DNA from: Cricetomys ansorgei
Taxonomy: Eukaryota; Chordata; Mammalia; Rodentia; Nesomyidae
Length of the DNA: 64,000 nucleotides
Reading direction: 5' to 3'
NCBI GenBank assembly: GCA_026225945.1
Contig: JAMJFZ010002307.1
Span: 9,735,501-9,799,500 of the forward strand
Below are positions 32,611 to 45,489 of the stretch, one piece after another. The notes below the pieces were generated by a model. That model was not told where the DNA came from, searched no databases, and saw only the letters and a list, made by a program, of their open reading frames with translations. The position numbers and the translations under genes are program-made. The stretch's first letter is position 1. Every line of letters begins with the position of its first letter.

Positions 32611-35174
32611 CGTACAAACTACATTTAAAAAAATCATTTGTATAGTTGATCTAAATGTTTATTCCTGACTCTGTGCAGACTCCAAGGGCAGAAATAATCC
32701 CTCTCTGGCTGCAACCAAGACTTGTGTGCTTTTTACCATCTACTGTCTTCAGACAATTGGTGACCTGGATAAGTTATCTCACTCCTGTGAGTCCCAAATC
32801 TCTCTGCTGTAGCAGGTGTATAGAAGAACTGTTGCAAGTAGTTAACCACCTACTTGATGTAGGTGCCATGGTCAGCACTACATAGAGCATTTACAAATGA
32901 TCTCACTGCATGCAAAATGAGACATTTGTCATGAGAGAGATATGGTATTTTCAATATCATTTGTAGTTGACGATCAAAAAAGCTTGAGTATTTTCTCAGG
33001 CTCACTAGTTCAAAACCTGAATGCCCTTTTTGTTCAACAAGCCTATTCTTGACTCCTTCACTTGTTTCCTAACACTGAGTTTGTCATTCAGCCCATCAGT
33101 GAAAGGATGAAAAGCCTGTTGGTACATGTGGACATTCATCTTTTAAAATTAATCATAGATTTTTGCATGACACGTGTGTTCAGCAACTAAATTAAACATG
33201 GGGTATACATCAATGTCCTAAAAGAGGACATATAAACCTAAGAATGTACTAGTATTTTTTTCTTCTTCTTTTGAATTCATTAGCACTTACACAATATACC
33301 TGGCATTAGTAGGCATTTAATTCTATCTTCACATTAAGTAGACTAAATTGTGTTCATGATATTTTAACCATGGTGACTTTTAGGTGGTGTACATCTTATG
33401 GGTCAGAAGTTGTAGTTTATCTATAGGTGTATCCATGACTCCAGGACCAGAGCCTGGCAGGTGCTGGGTACACCTTGATGTGTGTGGTCATATTTGTAAT
33501 AGAAGAGAGCTTCTTTGTGTGAATTCTAAGTTTCCGGTTATCCACATTATCTCCCACTCTCAGATATGGGACAGAGAAATCTTGCTTTGTGCATGCCTAG
33601 TCCCTCTGCACACACAGAATATTGAATCTCTTGCCAGGTGGTCCTTCTGCACGGTGAACACAACTGCTGAGTGGTGAAGGTCATGCCCACCTGAAGGGCA
33701 GGATAGTGTAGAGCTGCCCTCCACTGTCAGGATGAGAATAAAACAGAGCATTCAATCTTTCTGATTCCTGAGTCTCCTTCCTGCTGCTAAATGCTGCTGT
33801 CCTCAACCAGACAACTGGAAAGACAGCTGCATTGGGTGCTGACTCTGCCTGTCTTTTACTTGCTGAGAAGGAGCTGAAGTGTGTGCCCTAGTGGCCAGGA
33901 GCAGCAGAAAGGTGTACTTGACTTGGGGAAGGCTCAGCTATGAGGAAAGAAAATGGATTCAAACAGAAGCCAGCCTCAGAATGAGACGGTCTTGTGTGGT
34001 TTCCATGATTGTCTGTTCATGACATGCTTAGTGAATCAGAGAGTATGATTACAGATAAAACTTCAAATTAAATTATAACTGATGAGAAAAACATTTGATT
34101 TGAACTTATTGAAAATTTTGGCAAAATATGCTATCTTTTCCATAATGGTTTTTGTTTTAAGTGTAATTCATTTTGTTTGGAATCCCAGAATTTTGTTATC
34201 TTGGTGACCTTAATTAATTCTTACTAGTAAACATTATTTATTTATTGTTATATATTATTTTGTTATATGTAATGTACATATTATATATTATTATATATTT
34301 ATATGTATGAATTTACAGTGGGAATTTAGCTCAACAACCCGAAGTTTCATTTGGGAGAAGACAAAAAATGAAATTTATTTATTTATTTATTTTTTTACTA
34401 TTCACCTCTTTCACACAAGTAGCAATTTTTATCACATAACAAAAATCCTGCTAGCCAAAATGTATACAAGCCAAGCACTTACTATTTAATAACACTCCAA
34501 TCTGGCTTTTGTGTCTCAGTGATTATAGAAGTTGGTTCACTAACTCAGAAATCATTAAGCTTACAAACATCAAAGTCATAAACATTAAGAATTTTTTGCA
34601 CCGTGTCTTAGCCAGCCAGTCCCCAGGGTAGCTCCAGTGATGAGGGGAAATCAGGGGCGTAATTCGTGTTTGAGTTGATGACTAATGTGTCATGATGCTT
34701 CACAGTGTGTGGAATCCTCCAGAAAGGGGAGTAATCTCCCAAATGCTAACGGCAGCTTTGGTGATGATTGTATCAGCCATGAAAATAAATCTTGGCCTAT
34801 GTACTCTCAGGTTGCCAAAAATAAGTCAGAGTGGCTAATCAGATTCATTTGCTGGGGCTAATAAGAACAGGCAGTGGGCCAAGTGAGAGCTAGGCAGTGA
34901 GCCTGAAAAGAAGCTTGTCTTGGATGTTGCCTGCTTCCTGGTCCTTTCTGCCTCAGCTTGTTCTGGGATCTATCTATGTTCAGGAGGAGGGTCTGACTGT
35001 GTGCTCCCAGGCACAAACTCTCTGCTAAGAGCAAGAAGGAATAGTTCAAGCAACCGTTCCTGATTTACGTGAAGACTGTAAAAATATTTTAAGAAAAGCA
35101 TTTTGAGGCTGGGTACGCTCAGCATCGCTTAACTATGCAGTAGGATTTTCGCTTAAATTTCCTTATATGACACA

Positions 35175-35520
35175 TGTTAAAAGATTTTTTATTGTCTGAC
35201 AGTTTTGTACATTTATGTAGTGAATTTTAGTCATGCTCAGCCTCTTTCCCTCCCTCATGCCTTCCTTCTCTCACCAGCACCCTCTCAGGAACTCTCCCTT
35301 CAACTTTCATGTCTTGGTTTTGTGTGGAGCCACTGAGGTTAAGAATAGCTTCCTGCCAGAGCAGGGGTGGGAGGTTATTTACTGGAGCAAGGGAAACTTA
35401 CCAGAGGTTATACCACTGAAGAAAGAAACAATCCCTCCCCCAACAACTGAAAATTGTCAAGAGTCCCTCTCATGGTGTGGGGTTCATGGGATGTAATGAC
35501 AGACCCATATCTCCTCATGC
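35175..35520 (-). mobile_element. LINE-1 (Lx-type) 3' UTR
   Basis: Read on the minus strand: CCTCTGGTAAGTTTCCCTTG, CTCCAGTAAATAACCTCCCA and a terminal ACAATAAAAAATCTTTT. The same phrases occur in the plus-strand L1 at 21195-21835, in the same order. Confidence 0.7.
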
Positions 35521-35904
35521 TTCTTGGGATTTATGGTTCATGGAACTAAAGATCAGCTTCCAGGATAACAGATGTGGCCTGAAGTTTGTCTGTAGTGGGA
35601 AGTGGGAACTCAGGAGCCTGCAATTGGTCCATAGCTAGTCCTGGGGGATTCCCAAGGTGGGAAATCCTATTAAAGATGCTCTGAGGTCCAGGATGAGGAA
35701 GAGGACTGGCCAGAGACCAGCTACAGGCCTTTGTAATCAGTCTACTGTCCAAAATAAAGCAAATAATAATGACTACAATTTGACAAGCTTTTGTAATGAG
35801 CATTTTTATATATGATTTTTCTTTTACTCCTTAAAATAGTTATAAGACATAAGTATTATTATCTCCAGTTAATACAATGAGCTAAAATAATTTGATTGCA
35901 TCCA

Positions 35905-36015
35905 TAAAACAAGGCTTAGAGTCAGAAGGTTTAGGTTTACATCCCTGCTCTGCAATTTACTACCTATGTGTGCTCAGGGACATCTGAGACTCTCTGAATT
36001 CTATTTTCATGATTT
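35905..36015 (+). repeat. MIR SINE fragment
   Basis: GGCTTAGAGTCAGAAGGTTT, ACATCCCTGCTCTGCAATTT and ACTACCTATGTGTGCTCAGG follow the MIR order (attribute, then 'ctctgccacttactagctgtgtgacc'). Confidence 0.7.
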
Positions 36016-36037
36016 CTAGAATAAGAAAATCTTATAA

Positions 36038-36044
36038 CGCGCGC

Positions 36045-36083
<39 letters not shown>

Positions 36084-36116
36084 TGTGTGTATGTGTGTGT
36101 GTGTGTGTGTGTGTAT
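36038..36116. repeat. (CG)5(TG)n alternating tract
   Basis: CGCGCGCGCG at 36038-36047 followed by TG repeats to 36116 with two TATG interruptions. Strictly alternating purine-pyrimidine. Confidence 0.96.
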
Positions 36117-36414
36117 GCAGAGTTCTACAGAATCCAAGCACAATGCAGAATGATAACTAAATTCCATTACTCACTATATAAACATTTTTCTTATCAAGTT
36201 GTTGTGTATGTGGGAATGAAATGGCAGCTTATGAAATGGCATCTTATTTTACTGAACAATATGGTATTTCCTGACATCGTAGAGACATAATATGTGTGAG
36301 GATGGAATTAAACCTGGCATTTTTTAAAGCAAAAAGAGTCTGCTACATTGAGAGATGTGCTGACATGTAGGAAATCATAATATCCAAGTATCCAATTTTA
36401 TATTTTGTAAGTAG

Positions 36415-36515
36415 TTTTGGATGCATTTTCTCATTGAGTCTTCAAAACACTCATTTAAATTCTTACCTCAATTCACAGGTAAAGATGTCGAGGGTCACCT
36501 AGCAACTCTTCTTGT
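36415..36515 (+). repeat. MIR SINE fragment
   Basis: TTTTCTCATTGAGTCTTCAA, CAATTCACAGGTAAAGATGT and GGGTCACCTAGCAAC match the MIR 3' half ('tctcatttaatcctcacaac ... acagatgaggaaac ... gtcacacagct'). Confidence 0.7.
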
Positions 36516-36872
36516 GTGGAGGAATGGTCACCATCCATTTAACTGCCAACTTGGCTCAGCTTAGAGTCCCCGAGAAGGGAGTCTCTGTTGAGGGATTGCC
36601 CATATTCTACTGGTCTGTGGAGGATTGGCTTGATTGCTAATTGATGTTGGAGGGCACTGCCCACTGTAGGCAGCACCAGTCTCCAGACAGGTGGGTCTAG
36701 GGTGTGTAAGAAGTAGGTTTCTTCCATGGTTTCTGCTTGGATTCATGCCCTGACCTTGCCCTCATTATGGACTGAGTCCTGGAAGTATAAGCCGGAATAA
36801 ACCCTTTCCTCTAATAAACTGCTTATGGTCGGAGTGTTTCATCACAACAACAGAATGAAATTAGGACATATA
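36515..36872 (+). mobile_element. MaLR-type solo LTR
   Basis: Old non-coding repeat ending AGTATAAGCCGGAATAAACC, CTTTCCTCTAATAAACTGCT and GTTTCATCACAACAACAGAA, the layout I remember for rodent MaLR LTRs (AATAAA polyadenylation site, then 'gtttcatcacagcaatagaa'). No internal genes are attached. Confidence 0.6.
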
Positions 36873-37425
36873 CTCAAGGAAATTCTTTCAGCTGCAGATT
36901 TTGTGACTATTATATCACTGTACCCAAACTGTAAGGGCCTGAGGAAAGAATGATTTCCCAACTGCCACCTTCCTTATCTGAATGAAGCTGATGGTGAACT
37001 CCTTCAGCACAGACCACGCTAAATTGCTCTAGAATACTGGAAAGTGTGGTATGAAAAAAGCAAAAACTTTTAAGAGCAACAGACTTGAAATCTAACTCCA
37101 CTCCCTAGCTATTTTCTCATTTTAATTCTTCCCAGGTGTGTCCCGTTTAGGGATGGTTATGAATTCAGCTCAACACATTTGTAGATGGCAAGGCCATATT
37201 ACAACGTCAAAAGGTTGGGCATCCTTTTGGCCTGTGTTGTCTCATGTAAGTGACAGATATACTAAAACCAGTTTTTTTTTTGCTGTGGAGGGAATACTTT
37301 TGTTTGGAGGGAGATGATTTAGATTATAGCTATGTTTTGCCTACCATTCTGCTAGGAATTTATTAGATCCCCCCTCCAAACAAAGGCTAAGTAACTCCCA
37401 TTTTATTCATTCATTCATTCATTTG

Positions 37426-37426
<1 letters not shown>

Positions 37427-37476
<50 letters not shown>
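37427..37476. repeat. (TG)n microsatellite
   Basis: About 24 TG units beginning with CG, after a short (ATTC)n run at 37405-37421. Confidence 0.96.
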
Positions 37477-37478
<2 letters not shown>

Positions 37479-38949
37479 CCACAGCTTTTGAGTTGAGGTC
37501 ACAGGATGACTTGCAGGGATAATTTCTCTCATTCCATCTGCGGGTTAGAAGGATTGAGCTCAGGTCATCAGGCTTGATGGCAGGTATCTTTACCCTAACC
37601 TGCTAATACATTTCTGATATATTTCCTCATTGATTTTCTTTGCCCTATGTAAATTGTAGAAGCTGTCTCTTTTTTATAGGACACAAATCCTCAGGATAAC
37701 ACACGGACCAGGAACCCTGACTTTCAGTCCATTTACTCATTCATTAATACTATGTTTCCGTGACTCTATGAACAAGCAGCCACCATTCCTTTTTCTCTTA
37801 ACCCTGTAACAGCATGAGCTCACCTATTTGAATGAAATAACCATGGAAACAGTGTTACTGCTAATTGTGCCAAGAAATTTGAAATCCTGGAAGCTGTGCT
37901 TAGCTGATGATTGACAGGGGAGGAGGTAGACTTTTCTATCCAGTAGGCCTCAAAATTCATATGGTCTCAGCAAGTGAACAACTAGGCAAATTCTAGACAC
38001 CTGCAACTTTCTTCTGGTTTAATGTGCTATGAGAAGTAAATGATACTGATCGTTTAATTCTGTCCTTTTTGAGTAAAGTTCGAAAATGACTTTCCCTGAT
38101 GAAGATGCTTTGAGCAATGTTGCTATTTTACTCACTGGAAGATATTGTGAAAAATGGTGGTGCCAAGCTCTTATTTTAGAATACCTGAATTTAGTTAAAT
38201 TTCTCCACAGACATGAAATATCTTTCCAACGGTGACATCAGTTAATTAATTAAATTCTGAAGATAGTTAACAAAGAGGGCAGCCTACTGCTGAAGATTAC
38301 CACATGCTTGCTTAGTTAAGACCCTTGTGACATTTTGTACGTCTGTCCTTTAATAACTCTTCCTTTTAAGTTGCTTAGATCAGCAGCAGCACATAAGACT
38401 TTTAAAGGCAATAATTTCATTGTGTCCATCATCACTGGGAATCTTTAAAACACTCCCTATATTTAGTGTGGGGGATGCTCATATGTTAAGGAAAATGAAG
38501 TGCATTATTTCACAGACTTTGCTCAATATTTACTTTCAGATAATAATGGTCTCCATCTGCTATAAAAAGAAGCTTCTTTGATGAGGGATAAGGGCAACAC
38601 TTATCTGTGAGTGTAAGGAAAGCAGTTATAATTCAGTGGGGAATTATGCTGGTTTAGTAAAATGGTAACAGTAGGTCATTTTCTAAGGTTCCTGACCTAA
38701 CTTAGAGCCATAGGTAGTTGTCTGATTCCATTACTAGGCATGATTTCCCTCCTATTAAGTGGGCCTTTAGTCCAGTTAAACTGGTATTGATTACTGCTGA
38801 GATATGAATGCCACTGTTGCACTTTTAGGGATATCTTGCCATGCAGGTCATTGTTGTGTTTCATAGGAGTCACATCAGGGTAGGCTCAGGAAACATCATG
38901 GAAGAGGGACTCAAAAGATCATAAGCCAGAGGACCAAGAAGTCTGCTGT

Positions 38950-39405
38950 GACATTGTGGGTTCTACATATGACAGAGGTGCTACATCCATAAAATCACAA
39001 CAATATGATTTCCTAACAAGACATGAACAATTCCAAGAACAGTTGACACCCCGTCAATGATGGGAGAAAACCAGTCCCATCCCTAGATGGGACTACAGAC
39101 AGCTAGTGACTGCTGAGAAGTGGAGAATTAGTCTTCCCCAGGAATGAGCGCCCTAATTAGTTACCTAATACCAAGTAGTCAGCCCTGAATTCATATACTT
39201 ATAAGCAATCCTAAACAAATTTAGTATGTTATATTTTTATGTTTATTCATATATGTTAATATGCACACACACACACACACACACAATAATAAAAGAAAAA
39301 GAGGCCATAGATTTGAGGAGTTGGGGGTGGTTTGGGAAGAGTTGGAGGGAAGAGATAGGGGAGGAAATTTGCAGTTATATTTTTAGTTAAAAATAAACAT
39401 TTTTT
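38950..39405 (+). mobile_element. LINE-1 (Lx-type) 3' UTR
   Basis: GGAGAATTAGTCTTCCCCAG near 39122 and CCAAGTAGTCAGCCCTGAAT near 39172, a CA array, then GGAGTTGGGGGTGGTTTGGG and an AT-rich end. The same phrases occur in the L1 copy at 47650-48555. Confidence 0.75.
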
Positions 39406-40361
39406 AAAGTTAAGGATTGATGCGAAGGCATAAGTAAGGTACCTGTAGGTTTTGAAGTAGAAACTGGTAAGATTCTCATTCTAAAATAAAATCAAAAGTT
39501 CCCCACTTTGCTTGACGGCTGCAGAACTCCTATTGAGGAAAATATTCTTGAGAAAATACTTGGGAAGTTACCACTTGGTAAAGAAAGGAATGTTTTGAGG
39601 GTCTGAAGTAAAGAATCTGGGCAAATGAGCACAACCATAAACAGCCAAACTGGTATTCTACTTGTAAAAACAAATGGCTTTATTCCAGAAAGTGCAGAGA
39701 GAAATAAGAGACAAAGAGATAAGAAAAGCATGGAGAAAGGAGCCAGCAAAATAGTGTGATGCTAGGCAGTGAAAGGGGCAGGCAGCCAACAGAAACACAC
39801 AGATGGAGAGAGGGCCAAGGGGCATTATAAAGCTGGAAATGCCTAATGTTGCGTTTGAAGAAAGCGTTTTAATCAGTAAACATTTTCCTTCTCCTGGGTT
39901 CCAACTCCCTAGTCTGTGGCACTCACAGAGAGTTAGAATGCATGGAAAACTTCTGGATAAACTCGATAAGAAGGTTATGTTTCACATAACCACAGTACGG
40001 CAGAGAAATGATCTTTGTGGAAGTTGGCACCCGAAGGGAGAAGAATTAGTAAGAATGAGTATTTCTACTATGTTAGTAAAAAAAAAAAAAAAATCACATG
40101 GGAGATTTGAATTTTTATCAGAATGGAGTGGATTTAAGGTCTGCTTTATTTAAGTGTCTCTGAGAAGAAAGAAGCTATTTCTGAGTAGAGCATGGATGAC
40201 TGGATGAGGATAGGCAGGAGTGAGTTGGGTTGAAATTATAAAACGACTGAGAGAGAAATGATGGCAATTCAAATCTAAGTAACTTTAGAGAGCTTCAGAA
40301 TGTATACTCCTCTAAACCCACTGACTTGGACAGGTGTGTATTGATTGTGCTGTGGATTTTA

Positions 40362-40362
40362 T

Positions 40363-40408
<46 letters not shown>

Positions 40409-40410
40409 AC
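40362..40410. repeat. (GC)n(CA)n alternating tract
   Basis: TGCGTGCGCGCGCGCACACA and further CA units, strictly alternating purine-pyrimidine. Confidence 0.95.
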
Positions 40411-40734
40411 TTCACTATCCTATACAGGAGACTGTGCGAGCAGATGTGTCAAGGGAAGGAAGAAAATTTCAGATATCGTTAATTCAGTACAGCTTAATGA
40501 ATAAGGTGAATGAGAGGCCCTTTGGCGTCCCATTGCAGGTATCAAGGAAGAAACTGAATATATGCATTTCAAATTCAGGAAAGAGGTCTGGACCTAATAT
40601 TTAGAAGAAGTAATAGATCTCCCTACATGGCCTGTGACCTCCCTAGTCCTTGACTGTTGGCCAGGTTGACAGGACCAGGCATAGAACCTTGGAACTAGTC
40701 TTAGCCTACTTCTCTCATTAAAATACTAGATTGA

Positions 40735-40945
40735 TGGCTGGAGAGACAGCCCCACTGTTTAGAAACCACACTGCCCTCGCAGAGGAGTTTGATTCCCGGC
40801 ACCCACATCAGGCAGCTCACACCTGCTTGTAACCCCAGCTCTAACTGATCTGACGCCCTCTTCTGGCCCCAGCAGGTTCCTTACTCATGTGCACACACAC
40901 ACACAAATATATACACATACACAGTTAAAAAATAAATAGTAAACA
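40735..40945 (+). repeat. B2/B3 SINE
   Basis: GATGGCTGGAGAGACAGCCC head, TGATTCCCGGCACCCACATC, CTGACGCCCTCTTCTGGCCC and an AAAATAAATAGT tail. Confidence 0.85.
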
Positions 40946-41879
40946 AAATACTGGATTATGAAGAGTATAACAGTCTCTTGATAAAACAGTATTATAAAAC
41001 CAATAGGACTATGAAGAAAAACAACACCATTTTGAATAATATGTTATTTGCTCTCAAGAACACATGTAAATTATGACACAGTCATGATCAGTGTAGACAG
41101 TGGAAGTCATGAAGCCAGCTCAGCTGCACCGTTCCAGCAAAGCTGAGCTGAATGCTATGCTGTCATGTTGTCTCCCATTTTTGGTCTCTACCTGTTGCAT
41201 TGTTAAGGGAGTTTTTACATTATGACTCATTTATGTGTTTACCTGAAAAAATTATTTTTGAGTCTCTTTAGGAAAGTTCTAATTATTACAGACCCTTCTG
41301 CTTTCAGGGAATTAATCTTATATAACCTTACTCAGGAATCTTCCTTAAGCCTTGGAGATTGTGATAAACACAAAAAACTAGCAATTTCTTTATGAGGCTA
41401 TGGCTCCAGAATCTTGGTGACTCTACCCTTGAACAAAGTCAAACAGGCAATCAGGGCAATGTAAACTTGAGAATAGTTGATAAATCCCAACAGGCCAGAA
41501 AAAGTGTTGGCAGATCGGAGGTCCCCTCCTACATATATTCAGAGTTTCATAGATATGTAGCTTGTAGATGGGGGGCGGGGTGTTACTTGACATGCCCCAG
41601 AGAAAGAGTGACTTAGTAACAAAGTTTGATTGACAAAAACAACCTTTACCCTACATAGTAGTATGATAGAAAAGAAAGAAGAATTAGACATAAAGATTTG
41701 CCATTTATAAAAAGACTGGTTTACACCATTTTGTGATTAGGTCACTTAACTAGGAAACAAAAGGAATTCTCCTATACAAACAGATTTTTATAAGGATTAT
41801 AAAAGCAATTTATCTGCAGAGGCTGTTAGACCTGAGAAAGCTTTTAGGGTTATACTTTAAACCACCAACGCTTAATCAT

Positions 41880-42150
41880 ACAGAGCTTCGGAACTCACCC
41901 AAACTGACTCAGATAATTATAAAATGATATGATCTGTATCCCCTTGGAAACCATGAGTTTGTCTTTGTCTTGTGAAATCTGTATAAATAAAGAAGCACCC
42001 TGATTGCTAGTCAGTCAGAGCTGCAGTCAGAGCTGCAAGATCCTCCTCGCATAGGGCTCTGATTCAATCTCCCGTCACATATTTCTTATTTCCTTTCTGA
42101 ACCCCTGTCAACTGCTGGGCTGGCTCCTGGCAAAATTAACTACACTTCAG
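41880..42150 (+). mobile_element. Possible solo LTR (3' part)
   Basis: CTGTATAAATAAAGAAGCAC (near 41980) could serve as a TATA box and polyadenylation site. It is followed by a perfect 12-base tandem duplication (42012-42023 and 42024-42035) and a pyrimidine-rich end (TTTCTTATTTCCTTTCTGAA). This layout fits an endogenous retroviral LTR, but the 5' end and the family are not determined. Confidence 0.4.
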
Positions 42151-42219
42151 ATTCTACTTCCTAGTTTGGAAAATGAGGTCACTGCTTCTTTTCACAATGA
42201 CTCATGACATGGTTTGAAT

Positions 42220-42785
42220 GGAATCTGTCCTTTTGAAACTCATGTTGATTTCCACTGTGGTGGCCATGGTACATGGGGGCTTTAAGATGCATTTGGCTTA
42301 GTAAAGAGTGCTTAGTTTGCTCCCTTATGACTCAAGTGCTTTTAAGAGCAGGTTTCTCTAGAGCAGTGGTTCTCAACCTTCCCAATACTGTGACCCTTTA
42401 ATACAGTTCCTCAGGCTGTGGTGACCTGCAACCATAAAATTATTTTCATTGCTACTTCATAACTGTAATTTTACTACTGTTATGAATCATAATGTAAATA
42501 ACTAATATGCAGATGGCCTTATGCGACCCGTGTGAAAGGGTCATTCCACCTCCAAAGGGATCATAACTCACAGGTTGAGGACCATTACAGTGAGGCTGCC
42601 CCACATCTCTCTCTCACACATGCTTGCTTGCTCTCAGCTTTCTTTTTTTTTTTTTTTTATACCATATTGTGAGATAGCATGGGACTCTCACTAGGAGATT
42701 CCACCTGAACACTAGTCTTTTCCTTTGTAAGTGAATCAGCTTCAGATGTTTTTTGTTATAGTAACAGAAAGATAGATGGAGACAG
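42220..42785 (+). mobile_element. MaLR-type LTR interrupted by URR1
   Basis: Starts near TGACTCATGACATGGTTTGA and ends near TTTTTGTTATAGTAACAGAA and AGATAGATGG, typical of MaLR LTR edges, with a URR1 element in the middle (42364-42588) and a T-rich run at 42638-42659. Confidence 0.5.
42364..42588 (+). mobile_element. URR1 nonautonomous hAT (Charlie) element
   Basis: Begins CAGTGGTTCTCAACCTTCCC, contains TTGCTACTTCATAACTGTAA and GTGTGAAAGGGTCATTCCAC, and ends with CACAGGTTGAGGACCATTA. Left flank CTCTAGAG (42356-42363) fits the TCTAGA target preference; the right duplication is decayed. Confidence 0.85.
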
Positions 42786-45489
42786 CTGCATTCGATGAGG
42801 GCTGTAAACTATGGAGAGTAATTGGGTCTATTCTAAGTGTCCAGCAAATAGCAACTCTGATCATGGGATCAGATGGAAAGAAAACCTTAGGGAGGAAAAA
42901 GGATGGCACTAAACTAAAACTAGCTGTTTCGGGCTGTCATTCAGAACTACAGCTTGCAGTCCTGGTTTCTCTACCACCACTGCGCCATCACAACTTTCAA
43001 GAACTCAGCTAACAGTCCAAACTCAGCAACATCCACCTGTCCCAGAGCTCTCTGCCTCTGCAGTCCTACTATATGTTCCTTGATGGTAAGGTTTTCCTCC
43101 CCTCACTTTGACTGTCTGACACCATGCCTCTATTCAGACAATCAATTATTTTTTGAGATGCCTTTGAGAATCAGTCTAATTTTGTAAGCCTGTCTGGAGA
43201 CCTCTTTGTACATATTCTTCTGTATGCTGGGCTCTACATCTCTAGTAACAGGCTGATTGTTCTCAATGAAGGAGCAGAACTCATTTTCCATGTTTCTTTA
43301 CCCCAGATCCTCCCACCTTCAACTGCATATTTAAAGCATCCCCTTAAACCAGTAACAAAGAGAAAATGTGTTCAGATTCTTCATGAGAGAGTAAAACTGG
43401 GGCATTTTTCTTGTTCATCTTTATTTCCTAGTGTTAACTTTAGTCAGCAGTGTGTGAATGGGGTGTTTAGGCATCAATCATGCTATTTAGAGTCTGAAGG
43501 AGATAGGAAGAACAATATGATATTTATGTTTTATAAATGAAGCTGAAAAATACTCTTGTCTTTTAGAACAGCTGTAGTAAGGCAGCCCACAGTCTACTGT
43601 GCTGAGTGAAAGGCTCCATTCTTCAGAAGGTGGCACATGTACATAAAGGAGCCTCTCACACCAGGTGTTAGGACATGTCACAACTTTTACATGACATATT
43701 GAACTGGCTAATTGCTGGTGCACTGTTAAATATTTTCATATTTCCCATTATTTTACCTTTTAAAGATGTTAAAAAAAATAGGAATTTTGTATCAGCACAG
43801 AAATAATTTTCAGAAGTATTTTAGCAATTAAATAATTTCTATGATGTTCAACATCATGGCAATGGTGAACTAGTCTGTAGGATTATTCGTAAATGTCCCA
43901 GTCTCTTTCATGCATATCTTTGTTTATAAAGACAGTTGCTCTTGGTGGCTTGACACAAGTATGCTAGGCTAGTATACAATAATCTGTAGCATTTATGAAG
44001 TTTTATTCATTCATAATAAAGTCATATCATAAACAACTTTCACCAACAGCTGAGGGAGAAAATGTCACACTTTGAAACCAATGTCTTTTTTATCTTGAAT
44101 ACCCTGAAAAATAACTTGAAAACCAACATTGAGTTTTCATTCTTAACCACTTGTTCTCTATTTCCTCTTCTGTTGTCTCCCATTTCTTCTTCTCTTTATA
44201 TCTTTTCTCCCACCATCTTTATGTCTGTTTGGTTGCTTCTGGATCTAAGATTCCTGTGAGATTTTAGCCTCATAGGTATAAAAACTGGCTTGTTGTCTGA
44301 CACAATAGCTTGCTATTTAGAATTTAACAAATGCTTGCAAAATTAAATCCAACTCCATATATTCATTAAACCCTGAACCAGAGATCCTTACTGTGACTAC
44401 GACTTATGCCTCATATGCCAAAGTATTTATTATATCTAATTTTTGGTTTGCTAAGACAAAACCCTGATCATTATGGATGGAAATGAAAAAAAAAAAACTT
44501 GGTTAAGCAAGGGCGACAGTAAGAGAGAGAAATGGAGGTGAATGGAGAGGAGGATGGGATCAAATAGAGGAGAAAAAAACAAAGCAAACAAAGAAATACA
44601 GCTGAGATATGAAGAAAAAGCTTCCAAATTAAGAATAATAGCAAATGATCAATAGAGACTAAATACTGATATTTTGTGCCTTTGCTGTGATTACTTGTTA
44701 TTGATTACTTGTGTTCTTACTTACTATTTGGCCGATAAAACTCAAGCTGAGCGTTGGCTGCATCTCGTTTGTCTCTTCCTCCACAGTGAACGCTCCTCCT
44801 TTTCTCCCATACTAGGCTATAATTTGTTTCTGACTTTCAGAGAATTATGTGATCTTAACGCACAGATAAATCATTAACAAATCGTCTGTTCCTATCAGTC
44901 CTGAGAGACATAATATAAAATCATATACTTGCCCATGAAATGGCCACCCAATCACTTGGCTAGGATTGTGTGTGAAGAGTCAGATACTGGATGGAAGACT
45001 AGGATCAAGGACTGCCTTCATTTAATAAGTTTTCAGAGTTATGAATTAATAAAAGCTAAGCACATGACTCATTTCTAGGCTTCAAGATACACACTAGATC
45101 TTCCTTTTATACAATAACTATTGGGATATGCTTTCTTCAGTCATTTCTCCTAAGCCTTTTCTATTAGCATAAGCTTTTAGAAAACAAATTATGGACTATT
45201 TGCTCACATAATTTACTAACATTTTAAAATAATTCAGTATAATATTTTCCAAACATAGTTGTCTATAATTTGTAGTAGGTAATAAGAATAATTACATATA
45301 CTTAGTGCATAACAGGGCGACTCTTTCTTTCATTTGGAATATGAAATGCTATTAACATGATGCATTAGCTTAGTTGATTAATGGGTCTACTTTGGTGCAA
45401 TCCATTTAGCACTCTAAGTGTGAGAGATTTTACTTATCGGGTAATTATTATTTAAGCCCAAACTGACTGCTGTAATGAAAAAGGTAAAT

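Noticed and set aside
39803..40153. 116-codon plus-strand frame with a lysine run
   Set aside because: No recognisable family; the K-run is an A-rich tract, and nothing around it looks like an exon or promoter.
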